From Alkalihalobacillus sp. AL-G (GTDB lineage Bacteria; Bacillota; Bacilli; Bacillales; Fictibacillaceae), in assembly GCF_030643805.1 (NCBI RefSeq), contig NZ_CP094656.1, positions 1,550,001-1,614,000 of the forward strand: a stretch of 64,000 nucleotides of DNA, written 5' to 3'. The position numbers and the translations under genes are program-made. Positions 43,478-51,377 of the stretch are shown here, piece after piece; within the stretch, counting starts at the first letter, position 1; every line of letters begins with the position of its first letter. The notes beneath the pieces were generated by a model. It made no database searches. It was given only the letters and a program-made list of their open reading frames with translations, and was not told the origin of the DNA.

Positions 43478-43837
43478 ATGTCAGGAATGATTCATGCACA
43501 CGTCTCCTCATGGGCGGTTGCGCTGATACTCTTTTTTGTAAGTTACTTTTTGCTTCGCGCTGGCAAAGCTAAAGGGCAAAAAATCACACACATGATTTTA
43601 CGATTATTTTTTGTACTGATTGTTGTAACGGGTGGAATGATGCTCGTTAATTATCTGCAAGTAGGAATCGTCGAAGTATCCCTATTTATTAAGGCTTTAC
43701 TAGGCATTTGGGTGATCGGTGCTATGGAAATGACGTTGGTTCGCAGGAAAAAAGGAGCTTCCACGACCGGGCCATGGATCCAGTTTGTGATTGCACTCAT
43801 TCTCGTATTCATCTTTGGATATATGATTTTAGGATAA
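43478..43837 (+). CDS. yisL: YisL family membrane protein (DUF1516)
   Basis: 119 aa with four membrane segments. The pattern WAVALILFFVSYFL, GQKITHMILRLFFVLI and GAMEMTLVRRKKG is collinear with B. subtilis YisL, as remembered. Function unknown. The ATG at 43478 has AAGGAGGGC 8 bp upstream; an earlier in-frame Met at 43454 precedes that site and is not used. It is divergent from rocD and close to the yisK and asnO homologues, matching the yis region of B. subtilis. Confidence 0.88.
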   Translation: MSGMIHAHVSSWAVALILFFVSYFLLRAGKAKGQKITHMILRLFFVLIVVTGGMMLVNYLQVGIVEVSLFIKALLGIWVIGAMEMTLVRRKKGASTTGPWIQFVIALILVFIFGYMILG

Positions 43838-43865
43838 TTAATAATAGACAAAAAGTTTTATATTT

Positions 43866-43921
43866 AAAAAGAGTGACCCACTTAGGGAGAAAAAATCTTC
43901 CGCTTGTGAGTCACTTTTTTA
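43866..43921. terminator. Bidirectional terminator after yisL
   Basis: AAAAAGAGTGAC and GTCACTTTTTT form a stem with A-run and T-run on opposite sides, between convergent genes. Confidence 0.8.
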
Positions 43922-43937
43922 TATTGTATGTATACAA

Positions 43938-44351
43938 TCAATCAGTATCCTCGTTGTTACTCCAATCCTCTGCAAGTATCCTCATAATCGCATTTTCAAT
44001 CGTATGCTCGGTCGGCTCTTTTGTATAGTATTCATCAATTTCATTTATGAACTCGGAAGGACTCTTTGAAACTGAAATGTCCCTTGTTTTCATAGCACTT
44101 AGAATATGTGCGGTAAACTCCAGTTTTTGCCGGTCTGAGAGCACAGCCCATTCGATCCCTGTTTGTTGGAGAAGCTCTTCAGGGTTTAATGGATCATAAG
44201 GTGATGGTGGAATTTCGGTTGTTGATTCCTGTTCGGATAACTTAGGTTCACCAATGAAAAAATCTGTAAAGCCTGGGCTGATTAAGATATAGGAAATCCC
44301 TGTTAAGACTGTTAATGTAAATAAACCGAATAGTATATTCTTCACCTGCAT
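43938..44351 (-). CDS. Membrane-anchored protein, DUF6241-like, function unknown
   Basis: 137 aa. One N-terminal membrane segment (about 5-25: ILFGLFTLTVLTGISYIL). A Pro/Ser/Glu-rich linker follows (SEQESTTEIPPSPYDP), then a soluble helical domain outside the membrane (RQKLEFTAHILSAMK, SPSEFINEIDEYY). No catalytic motif. The second Met is chosen because AAAAGG is 4 bp away; Met 44354 is 1 bp from it. A relationship to DUF6241 proteins is a guess from architecture. It is convergent with yisL. Confidence 0.6.
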   Translation of the reverse strand: MQVKNILFGLFTLTVLTGISYILISPGFTDFFIGEPKLSEQESTTEIPPSPYDPLNPEELLQQTGIEWAVLSDRQKLEFTAHILSAMKTRDISVSKSPSEFINEIDEYYTKEPTEHTIENAIMRILAEDWSNNEDTD

Positions 44352-44644
44352 CATGCCTTTTACTTTTAGTTGATTACATCCAAAAACAGTATATCATTTC
44401 AATTATTAAAAAAAGACTCCATTTTTTATGCGGTTTTTGAAAAGTTCCAATAAGTAGGTTAATCAGACTACTAATTTGAAATAAAATGGATATTGATAGA
44501 GTAAAATAGTTATATTTTCACCCCGATATTGAATGGAATCATCGGTAACAAATGCCGATAAAAATGGTAGATAGAAATAGATAAGTAAGATTTTAGCAAT
44601 TTACCAAAAGGATTTTCACCAAGGTCGTTCGGAAGGGTGTTTAA

Positions 44645-47539
44645 ATGCGTACATACAGCACGAAGTATCGGAATAAAAGACAATTACAATTATTTATTGA
44701 AAAATATGAACTGCTGTCTGTCAGAAATCTCTTTATTCAAGTTTTTACAATGGAAAGTCGTGCAAGGATTTCCCGCCTTCTTACTTTTCTAAACAGTGAA
44801 CTTCCGAATGCGTCATTGATCGGTTCGACCGTTGATGCTTCGATCTGTGATGAGCTTATCGCTGATGGAACGGTTCTTTCATTCACTGTTTTTGAAAAGT
44901 CTTATGTGACCGGAACAGCGGTGAGAGCCGAACATTCCCAATCAAGCTATGAAATGGGCACGAAATTAGCTGACCAGCTTGTTCACACCGATACAAAAGT
45001 AATCGTTTTGTTTGGTGACAGTCACAGTCTTGATAGCAAAGGGCTACTAACGGCTTTAGAAAATAGATGCCCGCATGTACTTATCACAGGCGGCAACAAC
45101 ATCGGAACGTCTAAGAATCGAAAGGGATTCCTGATTTCCAACGATGGGGTGATGGAATCCGGAGTTGTTGCTGTAAGTCTGAACGGCAGCGAACTAAGGG
45201 CCTCACTTCAGAAGAGTTCAGAATGGAATGCTGCAGGAAGGGCTTTTACTGTAACTGATGCTAATGATAAACGTATTTCAAAGCTCGAAAATAAACCAGT
45301 TCGTGACATTTACGACCAGTATCTCGGAAAAGAATTAACAACAAATCTCGTTGGCTCAAACTCTCCATTTCCATTAATGGTTAAAAAAGACGATGAATTA
45401 AAGCCGATAATGGTTGAGCAATTTTATCCTGATGGTTCAATTGCTCTCCTTGAGCCAATTAAACAAGGTGAAACGGTATATATTGGATATGGAGATGCAG
45501 GGATATTTTTGAATTCTGTACAATTCATCTTAGATCGTTTAAAAGAGGTTCCTGCTGAATCGGTTTATATGTATTCATGTTTAACGAGACGTAGGTTTTT
45601 CAAAAAAGGAATCGATGTTGAAATTAATACACTCAGGCAACTGCTTCCAACAGTAGGTGCATTTACTGCAGGAGAATATTATCATGAGAATGGGAAAAAT
45701 GAACTTCTATCGTATGCGCTGACGTTTTTGACTCTTGCAGAAAAGGATGTATTTATTGAGGATTCCACATTTGAAAGTATAGAAGCAACTGATTTTCAAG
45801 ACTTACTTGCTCTATCACAGTTGATTAAAGCATCAACAGAAGAGTTGGAGGCATTGAACAAATCGCTTAAAGAATCCGAACAGCGTTACAAATCTTTGTT
45901 TGATCATAACCCAGATGTCGTCTATGCAATGGATATGCAAGGAAACATTACAAGTGTAAACGAAACGCTGAAAAAAGTGCTTGGTTATGAGGTCAATCAG
46001 GTCGTCGGTCAAAGTGCTTTGTCCTTTTTGATCCCTGAAGAAAGGAATCGAGTCGCACACTTTTTTGGAAAAGCATTACAGAATCAACCACAGCATTTCA
46101 CAACATTTGTTCGACATAAAAATGGACAAAGGGTTCTCTTTGACATCGCTAACATCCCGATTAAAGTGAATGAACAGGTAGTAGGGGTATTTGGTATCGC
46201 AAAGGATTTGGCTGAACAGGTTCAAGCGGAAAAGAAAATAGCTCAACTAGCTTATCATGATAGCTTGACAGGGTTGCCAAACAGACTTTTCTTCCACGAT
46301 CGTTTAAATGAATCGATCCAACGCGCTGAGGAAACTGGTGAAGAACTGGCTGTATTGTTCGTCGACCTTGATGAATTTAAAATGATTAATGATAGTCTAG
46401 GACATCAATCTGGTGACAAGATATTGAAGCATATTGCAAAAAATCTAAGTAATATTACCCGTGATGAGCTATTTTTGGCTCGGTTTGGAGCAGATGAATT
46501 TTTAATTTTAGTACCGCGTGTTCGAACGATGGACGTTATCAATCAGCTCTCGCAAAATGTGTTAAGTATATTGAAAAAGCCTGTCGTCCTAAATAAGAAG
46601 GATTATGTCGTGTCAGGGAGTATTGGAATTAGTTTTTATCCGAAAGATGCTCGAAATGACGAGCAGCTTTTAAAAAATGCGAATATAGCGATGCACCGGG
46701 CAAAGCTGTCAGGAAGAAATAGTATTCAATATTTTACATCAGATATGAATGATACAATCGTTGAACGCCTTGAGCTTGAAAATCACCTAAGGAAAGCGAT
46801 GCCGATGAACGAGCTTGAGGTTTATTATCAGCCTCAAATCAATTTATCGGATGGGAATGTTTTTGCATGTGAGGCGTTACTTCGTTGGAACCATACGAAA
46901 AGAGGAATGATTCCTCCGAACCAATTTATACCGATTGCTGAGGATGCTGGGTTAATAAACGAGATTGGTAAATGGGTACTTGAAAAGGCATGCCGACAAG
47001 CAAAGAAATGGCATGACCAAGGAATGAAGCATCTATCAATAAGTGTGAATGTATCCGGGAAGCAGTTTCAAAGGCTTGATTTCATAACAGAGGTCAAAGA
47101 AGCATTGGTGGTATCCGGGTTATGTGCATCCGCACTGCATATTGAAATAACAGAGAGTATCATGCTTGAGAATGTACCACATAGTGTGAAGGTTATCGAT
47201 GAATTGCGAAATCACGGTGTGAAAATATCGGTTGATGATTTTGGAACAGGGTATTCTTCCTTAAGTTATTTAAAGGATTTTCCAATTGATATTTTAAAAA
47301 TAGATCAAACATTCATTCGAAACCTCGAAGAAAAGAGTTCGGATGCTGCAATTGTAAAAGCAATTATCACGATGTGTGAGGGATTAGGGATTACAGTTTT
47401 GGCAGAGGGAGTAGAAACCGAACAGCAACTGAAAACATTAAAAAAATTCGGTTGTAAACAAATCCAGGGTTACTATATCAGTAAGCCCGTCATTCCCGCT
47501 AAAATCAATCAATTTCTGTTGAATGAGAACGTGATGTGA
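44645..47539 (+). CDS. FIST-PAS-GGDEF-EAL cyclic di-GMP signalling protein
   Basis: Soluble protein of 964 aa. FIST N and C sensory domains lie at about 25-380 (proposed small-ligand sensors). A short coiled coil leads to a PAS domain at about 405-525 (YKSLFDHNPDVVYAMD, FGIAKDLAEQV). A GGDEF domain lies at about 530-690, with the signature GADEF at 615-619 in place of GGDEF. An EAL domain lies at about 700-955, with E743-A744-L745 and the catalytic set NVSGKQF, EITES, DDFGTGYSS, KIDQTF, EGVET and QGYY. The EAL part looks fully active, so phosphodiesterase is the likelier output; the GADEF site may be regulatory or weakly active. The ATG at 44645 follows GGAAGGGTG. Its likely terminator (49036-49073) was displaced by the IS. 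Confidence 0.93.
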   Translation: MRTYSTKYRNKRQLQLFIEKYELLSVRNLFIQVFTMESRARISRLLTFLNSELPNASLIGSTVDASICDELIADGTVLSFTVFEKSYVTGTAVRAEHSQSSYEMGTKLADQLVHTDTKVIVLFGDSHSLDSKGLLTALENRCPHVLITGGNNIGTSKNRKGFLISNDGVMESGVVAVSLNGSELRASLQKSSEWNAAGRAFTVTDANDKRISKLENKPVRDIYDQYLGKELTTNLVGSNSPFPLMVKKDDELKPIMVEQFYPDGSIALLEPIKQGETVYIGYGDAGIFLNSVQFILDRLKEVPAESVYMYSCLTRRRFFKKGIDVEINTLRQLLPTVGAFTAGEYYHENGKNELLSYALTFLTLAEKDVFIEDSTFESIEATDFQDLLALSQLIKASTEELEALNKSLKESEQRYKSLFDHNPDVVYAMDMQGNITSVNETLKKVLGYEVNQVVGQSALSFLIPEERNRVAHFFGKALQNQPQHFTTFVRHKNGQRVLFDIANIPIKVNEQVVGVFGIAKDLAEQVQAEKKIAQLAYHDSLTGLPNRLFFHDRLNESIQRAEETGEELAVLFVDLDEFKMINDSLGHQSGDKILKHIAKNLSNITRDELFLARFGADEFLILVPRVRTMDVINQLSQNVLSILKKPVVLNKKDYVVSGSIGISFYPKDARNDEQLLKNANIAMHRAKLSGRNSIQYFTSDMNDTIVERLELENHLRKAMPMNELEVYYQPQINLSDGNVFACEALLRWNHTKRGMIPPNQFIPIAEDAGLINEIGKWVLEKACRQAKKWHDQGMKHLSISVNVSGKQFQRLDFITEVKEALVVSGLCASALHIEITESIMLENVPHSVKVIDELRNHGVKISVDDFGTGYSSLSYLKDFPIDILKIDQTFIRNLEEKSSDAAIVKAIITMCEGLGITVLAEGVETEQQLKTLKKFGCKQIQGYYISKPVIPAKINQFLLNENVM

Positions 47540-47547
47540 TATTCGAG

Positions 47548-47582
47548 TTACACGCCAAAATCGTAAGTTACACGAGAAAATC
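47548..47582. repeat. Left part of a 20-21-bp ACGAGAAAATC array
   Basis: Units of the form GAGTTACACGCCAAAATC / AAGTTACACGAGAAAATC. The array continues on the other side of the IS (48983-49031: GAGTTAGACGAGAAAAATC, GAATTACACGCCAAATT). With the IS and one target copy removed, the units join at 20-21 bp. A second array of the same type is at 59296. Confidence 0.8.
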
Positions 47583-47689
47583 GATGGTTTATAAAAGTAT
47601 GTGTAGGGCCTTTTTCTAGACAATAGAAAAAGGACAAAGTACTCTCTAAGTTATCACCACAATAACCAAACGAGAGGAGCACTTTGTCC

Positions 47690-48877
47690 ATGTCTCATTT
47701 TAACACGGAAAACCTGGACCTTGCCACTTTATTGAAGCTGTCCATGCAAGACATTCTGAAAGAAAAGGTAGAAATGATCCTTCGCGAAGAGATTAAAAAT
47801 GTATTGAAAAGCGAACCTGTCGGGGAAAACAATGCACGGAACGGGTACTACTCACGAACGCTTGATACGATGTATGGCCGTATTGAAGACATGGACGTCC
47901 CACGGGACCGAAAAGGAGATTTCCAGACAGCTATGTTTGAACCGTATCAGCGACGAATGGTAGCTGTGGATGAACTGATCATCCAGCTCTATCAACACGG
48001 AGTGGGAGTCCGTCAGGTAGGTAAAATCATGAAAAGTCTTCTCGGGGACGACTACTCTCAAGGAACCATTTCAAACATCACTTCCACGGTAATGGAAGAC
48101 GTGGTCGCCTGGCAAAAGCGCCCCTTGAAAAAGCGCTACTGTGCCCTTTTTCTAGATGCCCTGTTTGTAAAGGTACGCCGTGATACCGTTGGTAAGGAAG
48201 CCGTCTATATCGTTCTAGGAATCACGCCAGAAGGCCATCGGGAAATCCTCGGTTTTTACGTAGGGGGTATCGAGACGTCAAATGGTTGGCGTGAAATACT
48301 GGATGATTTACGCGAAAGGGGTGTCGAAGAGGTATTACTTGGTGTTTTTGATGGACTTCCTGGACTGGAAGAGGCGTTCCGCACCTCATTTCCAAAGGCG
48401 GATGTTCAGCGTTGCATTGTCCACAAAGTAAGAACGACTTTGAATAAAGTCCGCAAAAAGGATCAGGCCGAGTTTAGTCAGGATCTCAAGGAGGTCTATT
48501 CTGCCGAATCCTACGAAGAAGCGGAAGAAGCCTTTAACATAGTGAAGGGAAAATGGAAGAAACGATATAGTCGGGAACTGAAACTTTGGGAAGAAGAACT
48601 CTCTGTACTGCTTACGTTTCTCAACTATCCAAAATCGATTCGTAAGTTCATCTATACGACGAATCTTATCGAGCGTACAAACAAAGAAGTAAGAAAGCGA
48701 CTCAAGACTATGAACAGTTTACCAAACATCGAGGCAGCTGAGAAAATCATCTATTTGACGGCCGCTGATTATAACGAGCGTTGGGCTAGAAGGAAACTCG
48801 CTGGCTTTAATCAGGCACTTGAGCACCTACAAAAACTGTTTATAGTACGATATGGTTCAGACAAGATTGAGGGATAA
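47690..48877 (+). CDS. IS256-family transposase
   Basis: 395 aa, full length for mutator-type transposases. The catalytic DDE triad is visible: Asp156 in LFLDALFVKV, Asp221 in GVFDGLPG and Glu328 in TNLIERTNKEV. The family's conserved C/H pair region is RCIVHKVRTTLNKV. The ATG at 47690 has GAGAGGAGC 10 bp upstream; a TTG at 47684 is the alternative. No frameshift or internal stop. The gene is oriented like the upstream c-di-GMP gene. Confidence 0.96.
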   Translation: MSHFNTENLDLATLLKLSMQDILKEKVEMILREEIKNVLKSEPVGENNARNGYYSRTLDTMYGRIEDMDVPRDRKGDFQTAMFEPYQRRMVAVDELIIQLYQHGVGVRQVGKIMKSLLGDDYSQGTISNITSTVMEDVVAWQKRPLKKRYCALFLDALFVKVRRDTVGKEAVYIVLGITPEGHREILGFYVGGIETSNGWREILDDLRERGVEEVLLGVFDGLPGLEEAFRTSFPKADVQRCIVHKVRTTLNKVRKKDQAEFSQDLKEVYSAESYEEAEEAFNIVKGKWKKRYSRELKLWEEELSVLLTFLNYPKSIRKFIYTTNLIERTNKEVRKRLKTMNSLPNIEAAEKIIYLTAADYNERWARRKLAGFNQALEHLQKLFIVRYGSDKIEG

Positions 48878-48892
48878 GCAGGCGTGAGTTGG

Positions 48893-48920
48893 TGCTCCGG
48901 AGGTGTCCGGAGCACCAACT
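48893..48920 (+). terminator. Hairpin after the transposase gene
   Basis: GTTGGTGCTCCGG and CCGGAGCACCAAC pair perfectly over 13 bp with a short loop. No T run follows, so it may be a structural element of the IS and not a terminator. Confidence 0.5.
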
Positions 48921-48982
48921 CAACCTACCCAAGGGGTAACTTAAGAAGGTATATATGCTTACACATAATTATTGACACAACC

Positions 48983-49031
48983 AGAAAATCTTGAGTTAGA
49001 CGAGAAAAATCAGAATTACACGCCAAATTAC
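48983..49031. repeat. Right part of the interrupted 20-21-bp array
   Basis: Target duplicate AGAAAATC followed by GAGTTAGACGAGAAAAATC and GAATTACACGCCAAATT, in register with the left part before the IS. Confidence 0.8.
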
Positions 49032-49035
49032 AGAA

Positions 49036-49073
49036 GGCTGACAAAATTCATTGGTCAGCCTCTGATTTTTTTG
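49036..49073 (+). terminator. Terminator, probably of the c-di-GMP gene before IS insertion
   Basis: GGCTGAC...GTCAGCC hairpin with TCTGATTTTTTT following on the plus strand. The plus-strand gene that it would serve now lies 1.5 kb upstream, across the IS. Confidence 0.65.
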
Positions 49074-49080
49074 CTGTTTT

Positions 49081-49857
49081 TTAATAAAGGTCCGTCCTTC
49101 TGTCCTCGAATACTGGAATTCGTGTACGAATCTCTTCAAGCTCATCAAGATTGAGCTCTGCATATAGAATGGTTTCATCCTCTTCTGCTTCTTGAATGAT
49201 TTTCCCCCAAGGATCAATGATCATCGAGTGACCGCCAAACTCATTCTCCGGGTCTGAGCCAATTCTGTTACAGGCTACAACAAAACATTGGTTTTCGATT
49301 GCGCGTGTCATTAACAATGTACGCCAGTGTTCGGTTCTAGGCTTCGGCCATTCGGCAGGAACGAACAATATTTTCGCTCCTTCTAGTACATGCTTACGCA
49401 TCCATTCAGGGAAACGGATGTCATAGCAAATAAACCCAGCTACCGGTGCATTATCAATCATAAAGTGACCATCATCATTACCCGCAGCTAAATATTTTTC
49501 TTCATTCATCAAACGAAATAGGTGTGTTTTGCTATACTCTTTGATCACTTCACCATTTCGGTCAAAAACGAGCATCGTATTATAAATCCCTTTATCTGTC
49601 TTTTTTGCGATAGATCCTGCAATGATATTGACATGATACGTCTCAGCGAGAGAGGAAATAAACTCGATTACCTGTTCACCGTTCGGGTCACCGATCTGAT
49701 CCAGCATTTTTAAAGCGTATCCGGTCGTCCAAAGCTCCGGTAACACGATGACATCCGCTTTATCCTTACAAGCTTCACGGATCGGATTGGTTACACGTTC
49801 AAAATTGATTTGTGGTTTACCGAATTCAATATCCATTTGGATTACAGCAATCTTCAT
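49081..49857 (-). CDS. mtnU: Omega-amidase-type carbon-nitrogen hydrolase MtnU
   Basis: Nitrilase-superfamily amidase, 258 aa. Catalytic triad Glu41 (LPELW), Lys110 (KTHLF) and Cys144 (FICYDIRFPE). It likely hydrolyses 2-oxoglutaramate or 2-oxosuccinamate, the by-products of glutamine/asparagine transamination. That fits its place directly divergent from the methionine-salvage aminotransferase mtnE, as with YkrU/YkrV in B. subtilis. The ATG at 49857 follows AGGAGGAAC. Confidence 0.9.
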   Translation of the reverse strand: MKIAVIQMDIEFGKPQINFERVTNPIREACKDKADVIVLPELWTTGYALKMLDQIGDPNGEQVIEFISSLAETYHVNIIAGSIAKKTDKGIYNTMLVFDRNGEVIKEYSKTHLFRLMNEEKYLAAGNDDGHFMIDNAPVAGFICYDIRFPEWMRKHVLEGAKILFVPAEWPKPRTEHWRTLLMTRAIENQCFVVACNRIGSDPENEFGGHSMIIDPWGKIIQEAEEDETILYAELNLDELEEIRTRIPVFEDRRTDLY

Positions 49858-50053
49858 AATGTTCCTCCTTCAATCAACTGCTTTTGATAAGCTTAGCGCA
49901 TGAGTACTTAAGTTTCTTCCATTTTCCATTTTAGAAACTAACTTTACCTTACCATAAATGATTGGAATTTTGGCACAATTGGCTTAACTAGTGGTAACCT
50001 TGATGTAATGCCGATAAAAAGGATGTTCTTAACACTTTGGGAGGTGCATTATT

Positions 50054-51232
50054 ATGAATCGATTTCAACAATCAAATGCTCTGAACCGTTTACCTGATCA
50101 GTTTTTCGCACGACTGGTAGGAAAAGCTCAACCTTACATAAAAGCAGGATACGATCTCATCAATCTAGGACAGGGGAATCCGGATCAGCCGACTCCGCCT
50201 CATATCGTGAAGTCATTACAGAAGGCAGTAGAAAATCCGATGCACCATAAATATTCACCATTTCGAGGGCACCGTTTTTTAAAGCAAGCCATTTCAAATT
50301 TCTATCACCGTGAGTATGGAGTTACATTGGACCCTGAGCGAGAGGTGGCGGTCTTATTCGGCGCAAAAGCAGGGTTGGTTGAAATCAGCCAATGTATGTT
50401 GAATGAAGGGGACAAGGCTCTCGTACCTGATCCAGGCTATCCGGATTATGAATCAGGTATTGCGCTTGCCGGTGCACATACGGTTAAGATGCCTTTACGA
50501 AAAGAAAATCATTTTTTACCAGATTATAAAGAGCTTGACGAAAAAAGCCTCAACACAGCAAAAATGATGTTTTTGAATTATCCGAACAACCCGACTGCGG
50601 CAGTTGCAACGGAACGCTTTTTCTCAGATACAGTAACGATAGCTGAAAAGCATAACCTATGTGTCGTCCATGATTTTGCATATGGAGCAATCGGTTTCGA
50701 TGGATCAAAACCAATCAGTTTCTTGCAGTCAAAGGGGGCAAAGGAAGTCGGAATCGAAGTGTATACCTTATCGAAAACGTACAACATGGCAGGCTGGCGG
50801 GTAGGGTTTGCACTCGGTAATGAGCAGATTATTGAATCGATCAACTTGATTCAGGACCATTATTACGTCAGTCTGTTTGGTGGTATTCAGGAGGCTGCAG
50901 CGGAGGCGTTAAACGGACCGCAAGACTGTGTTGGTGAGCTTGTGTCATTATATGAGGATCGGCGTGATGCATTTATCGGTGCATTGCAGGATAGAGGTTG
51001 GGACATTGAAGCGCCGAAGGGTTCTTTTTTTGTATGGCTGCCAGTCCCAGAAAACTACACATCTGAGCAATTTGCAGATCATTTACTGGAAAAAGCCCAT
51101 GTCATCGTTGCGCCCGGAAAAGGATTCGGGATCAACGGGGAAGGGTATGTCCGTGTTGGTCTGTTGTGTGAAAAAGACAGGCTGATTGAAGCAGCAGAAC
51201 GGATCGTAAAGCTTCCTTTGGAGCGGAACTAG
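50054..51232 (+). CDS. mtnE: Methionine-salvage aminotransferase MtnE
   Basis: PLP-dependent class I aminotransferase that converts 2-oxo-4-methylthiobutyrate to methionine, the last step of methionine salvage. 392 aa. NLGQGNPDQPTPPHIV near the N-terminus and the Schiff-base Lys in TLSKTYNMAGWR are both typical of B. subtilis YkrV/MtnE. The other mtn genes (mtnK, A, W, X, B, D) are not in the window. The ATG at 50054 follows GGGAGGTGC. No S-box riboswitch was seen upstream. Confidence 0.92.
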   Translation: MNRFQQSNALNRLPDQFFARLVGKAQPYIKAGYDLINLGQGNPDQPTPPHIVKSLQKAVENPMHHKYSPFRGHRFLKQAISNFYHREYGVTLDPEREVAVLFGAKAGLVEISQCMLNEGDKALVPDPGYPDYESGIALAGAHTVKMPLRKENHFLPDYKELDEKSLNTAKMMFLNYPNNPTAAVATERFFSDTVTIAEKHNLCVVHDFAYGAIGFDGSKPISFLQSKGAKEVGIEVYTLSKTYNMAGWRVGFALGNEQIIESINLIQDHYYVSLFGGIQEAAAEALNGPQDCVGELVSLYEDRRDAFIGALQDRGWDIEAPKGSFFVWLPVPENYTSEQFADHLLEKAHVIVAPGKGFGINGEGYVRVGLLCEKDRLIEAAERIVKLPLERN

Positions 51233-51377
51233 TTTACTACTAAACTTGAACCTCATACGAGTACAATCTGAAAATAACGAAGCCGTTCTTCCATAAGGGT
51301 ACATTTTATAGTTGAATTGCATAAATTGTGAAGTAAGGTAATTGCCTAATTGTATCCCTTGGAAGGGTGGGAATACT

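Larger units (their letters stand above)
47583..48982 (+). mobile_element. IS256-family insertion sequence (1400 bp, intact)
   Basis: Bounded by an 8-bp direct repeat AGAAAATC (47575-47582 and 48983-48990), the target duplication expected for IS256. The ends are imperfect 25-bp inverted repeats: GATGGTTTATAAAAGTATGT on the left and GGTTGTGTCAATAATTATGT on the complement of the right, both continuing GTA.G. It contains one intact transposase gene, a hairpin near the left end and one (GGTGCTCCGG...CCGGAGCACC) after the gene. Clean duplication and intact gene suggest a recent insertion. Confidence 0.92.

Noticed and set aside
43246-43572. 108-aa plus-strand ORF across the rocD-yisL gap
   Set aside because: It overlaps the start of rocD in antisense and the start of yisL in another frame, and has no ribosome site.
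50054-51232. S-box (SAM) riboswitch expected before a methionine-salvage gene
   Set aside because: The region 49858-50053 holds no S-box core or terminator/antiterminator, only the mtnU-mtnE divergent spacer.
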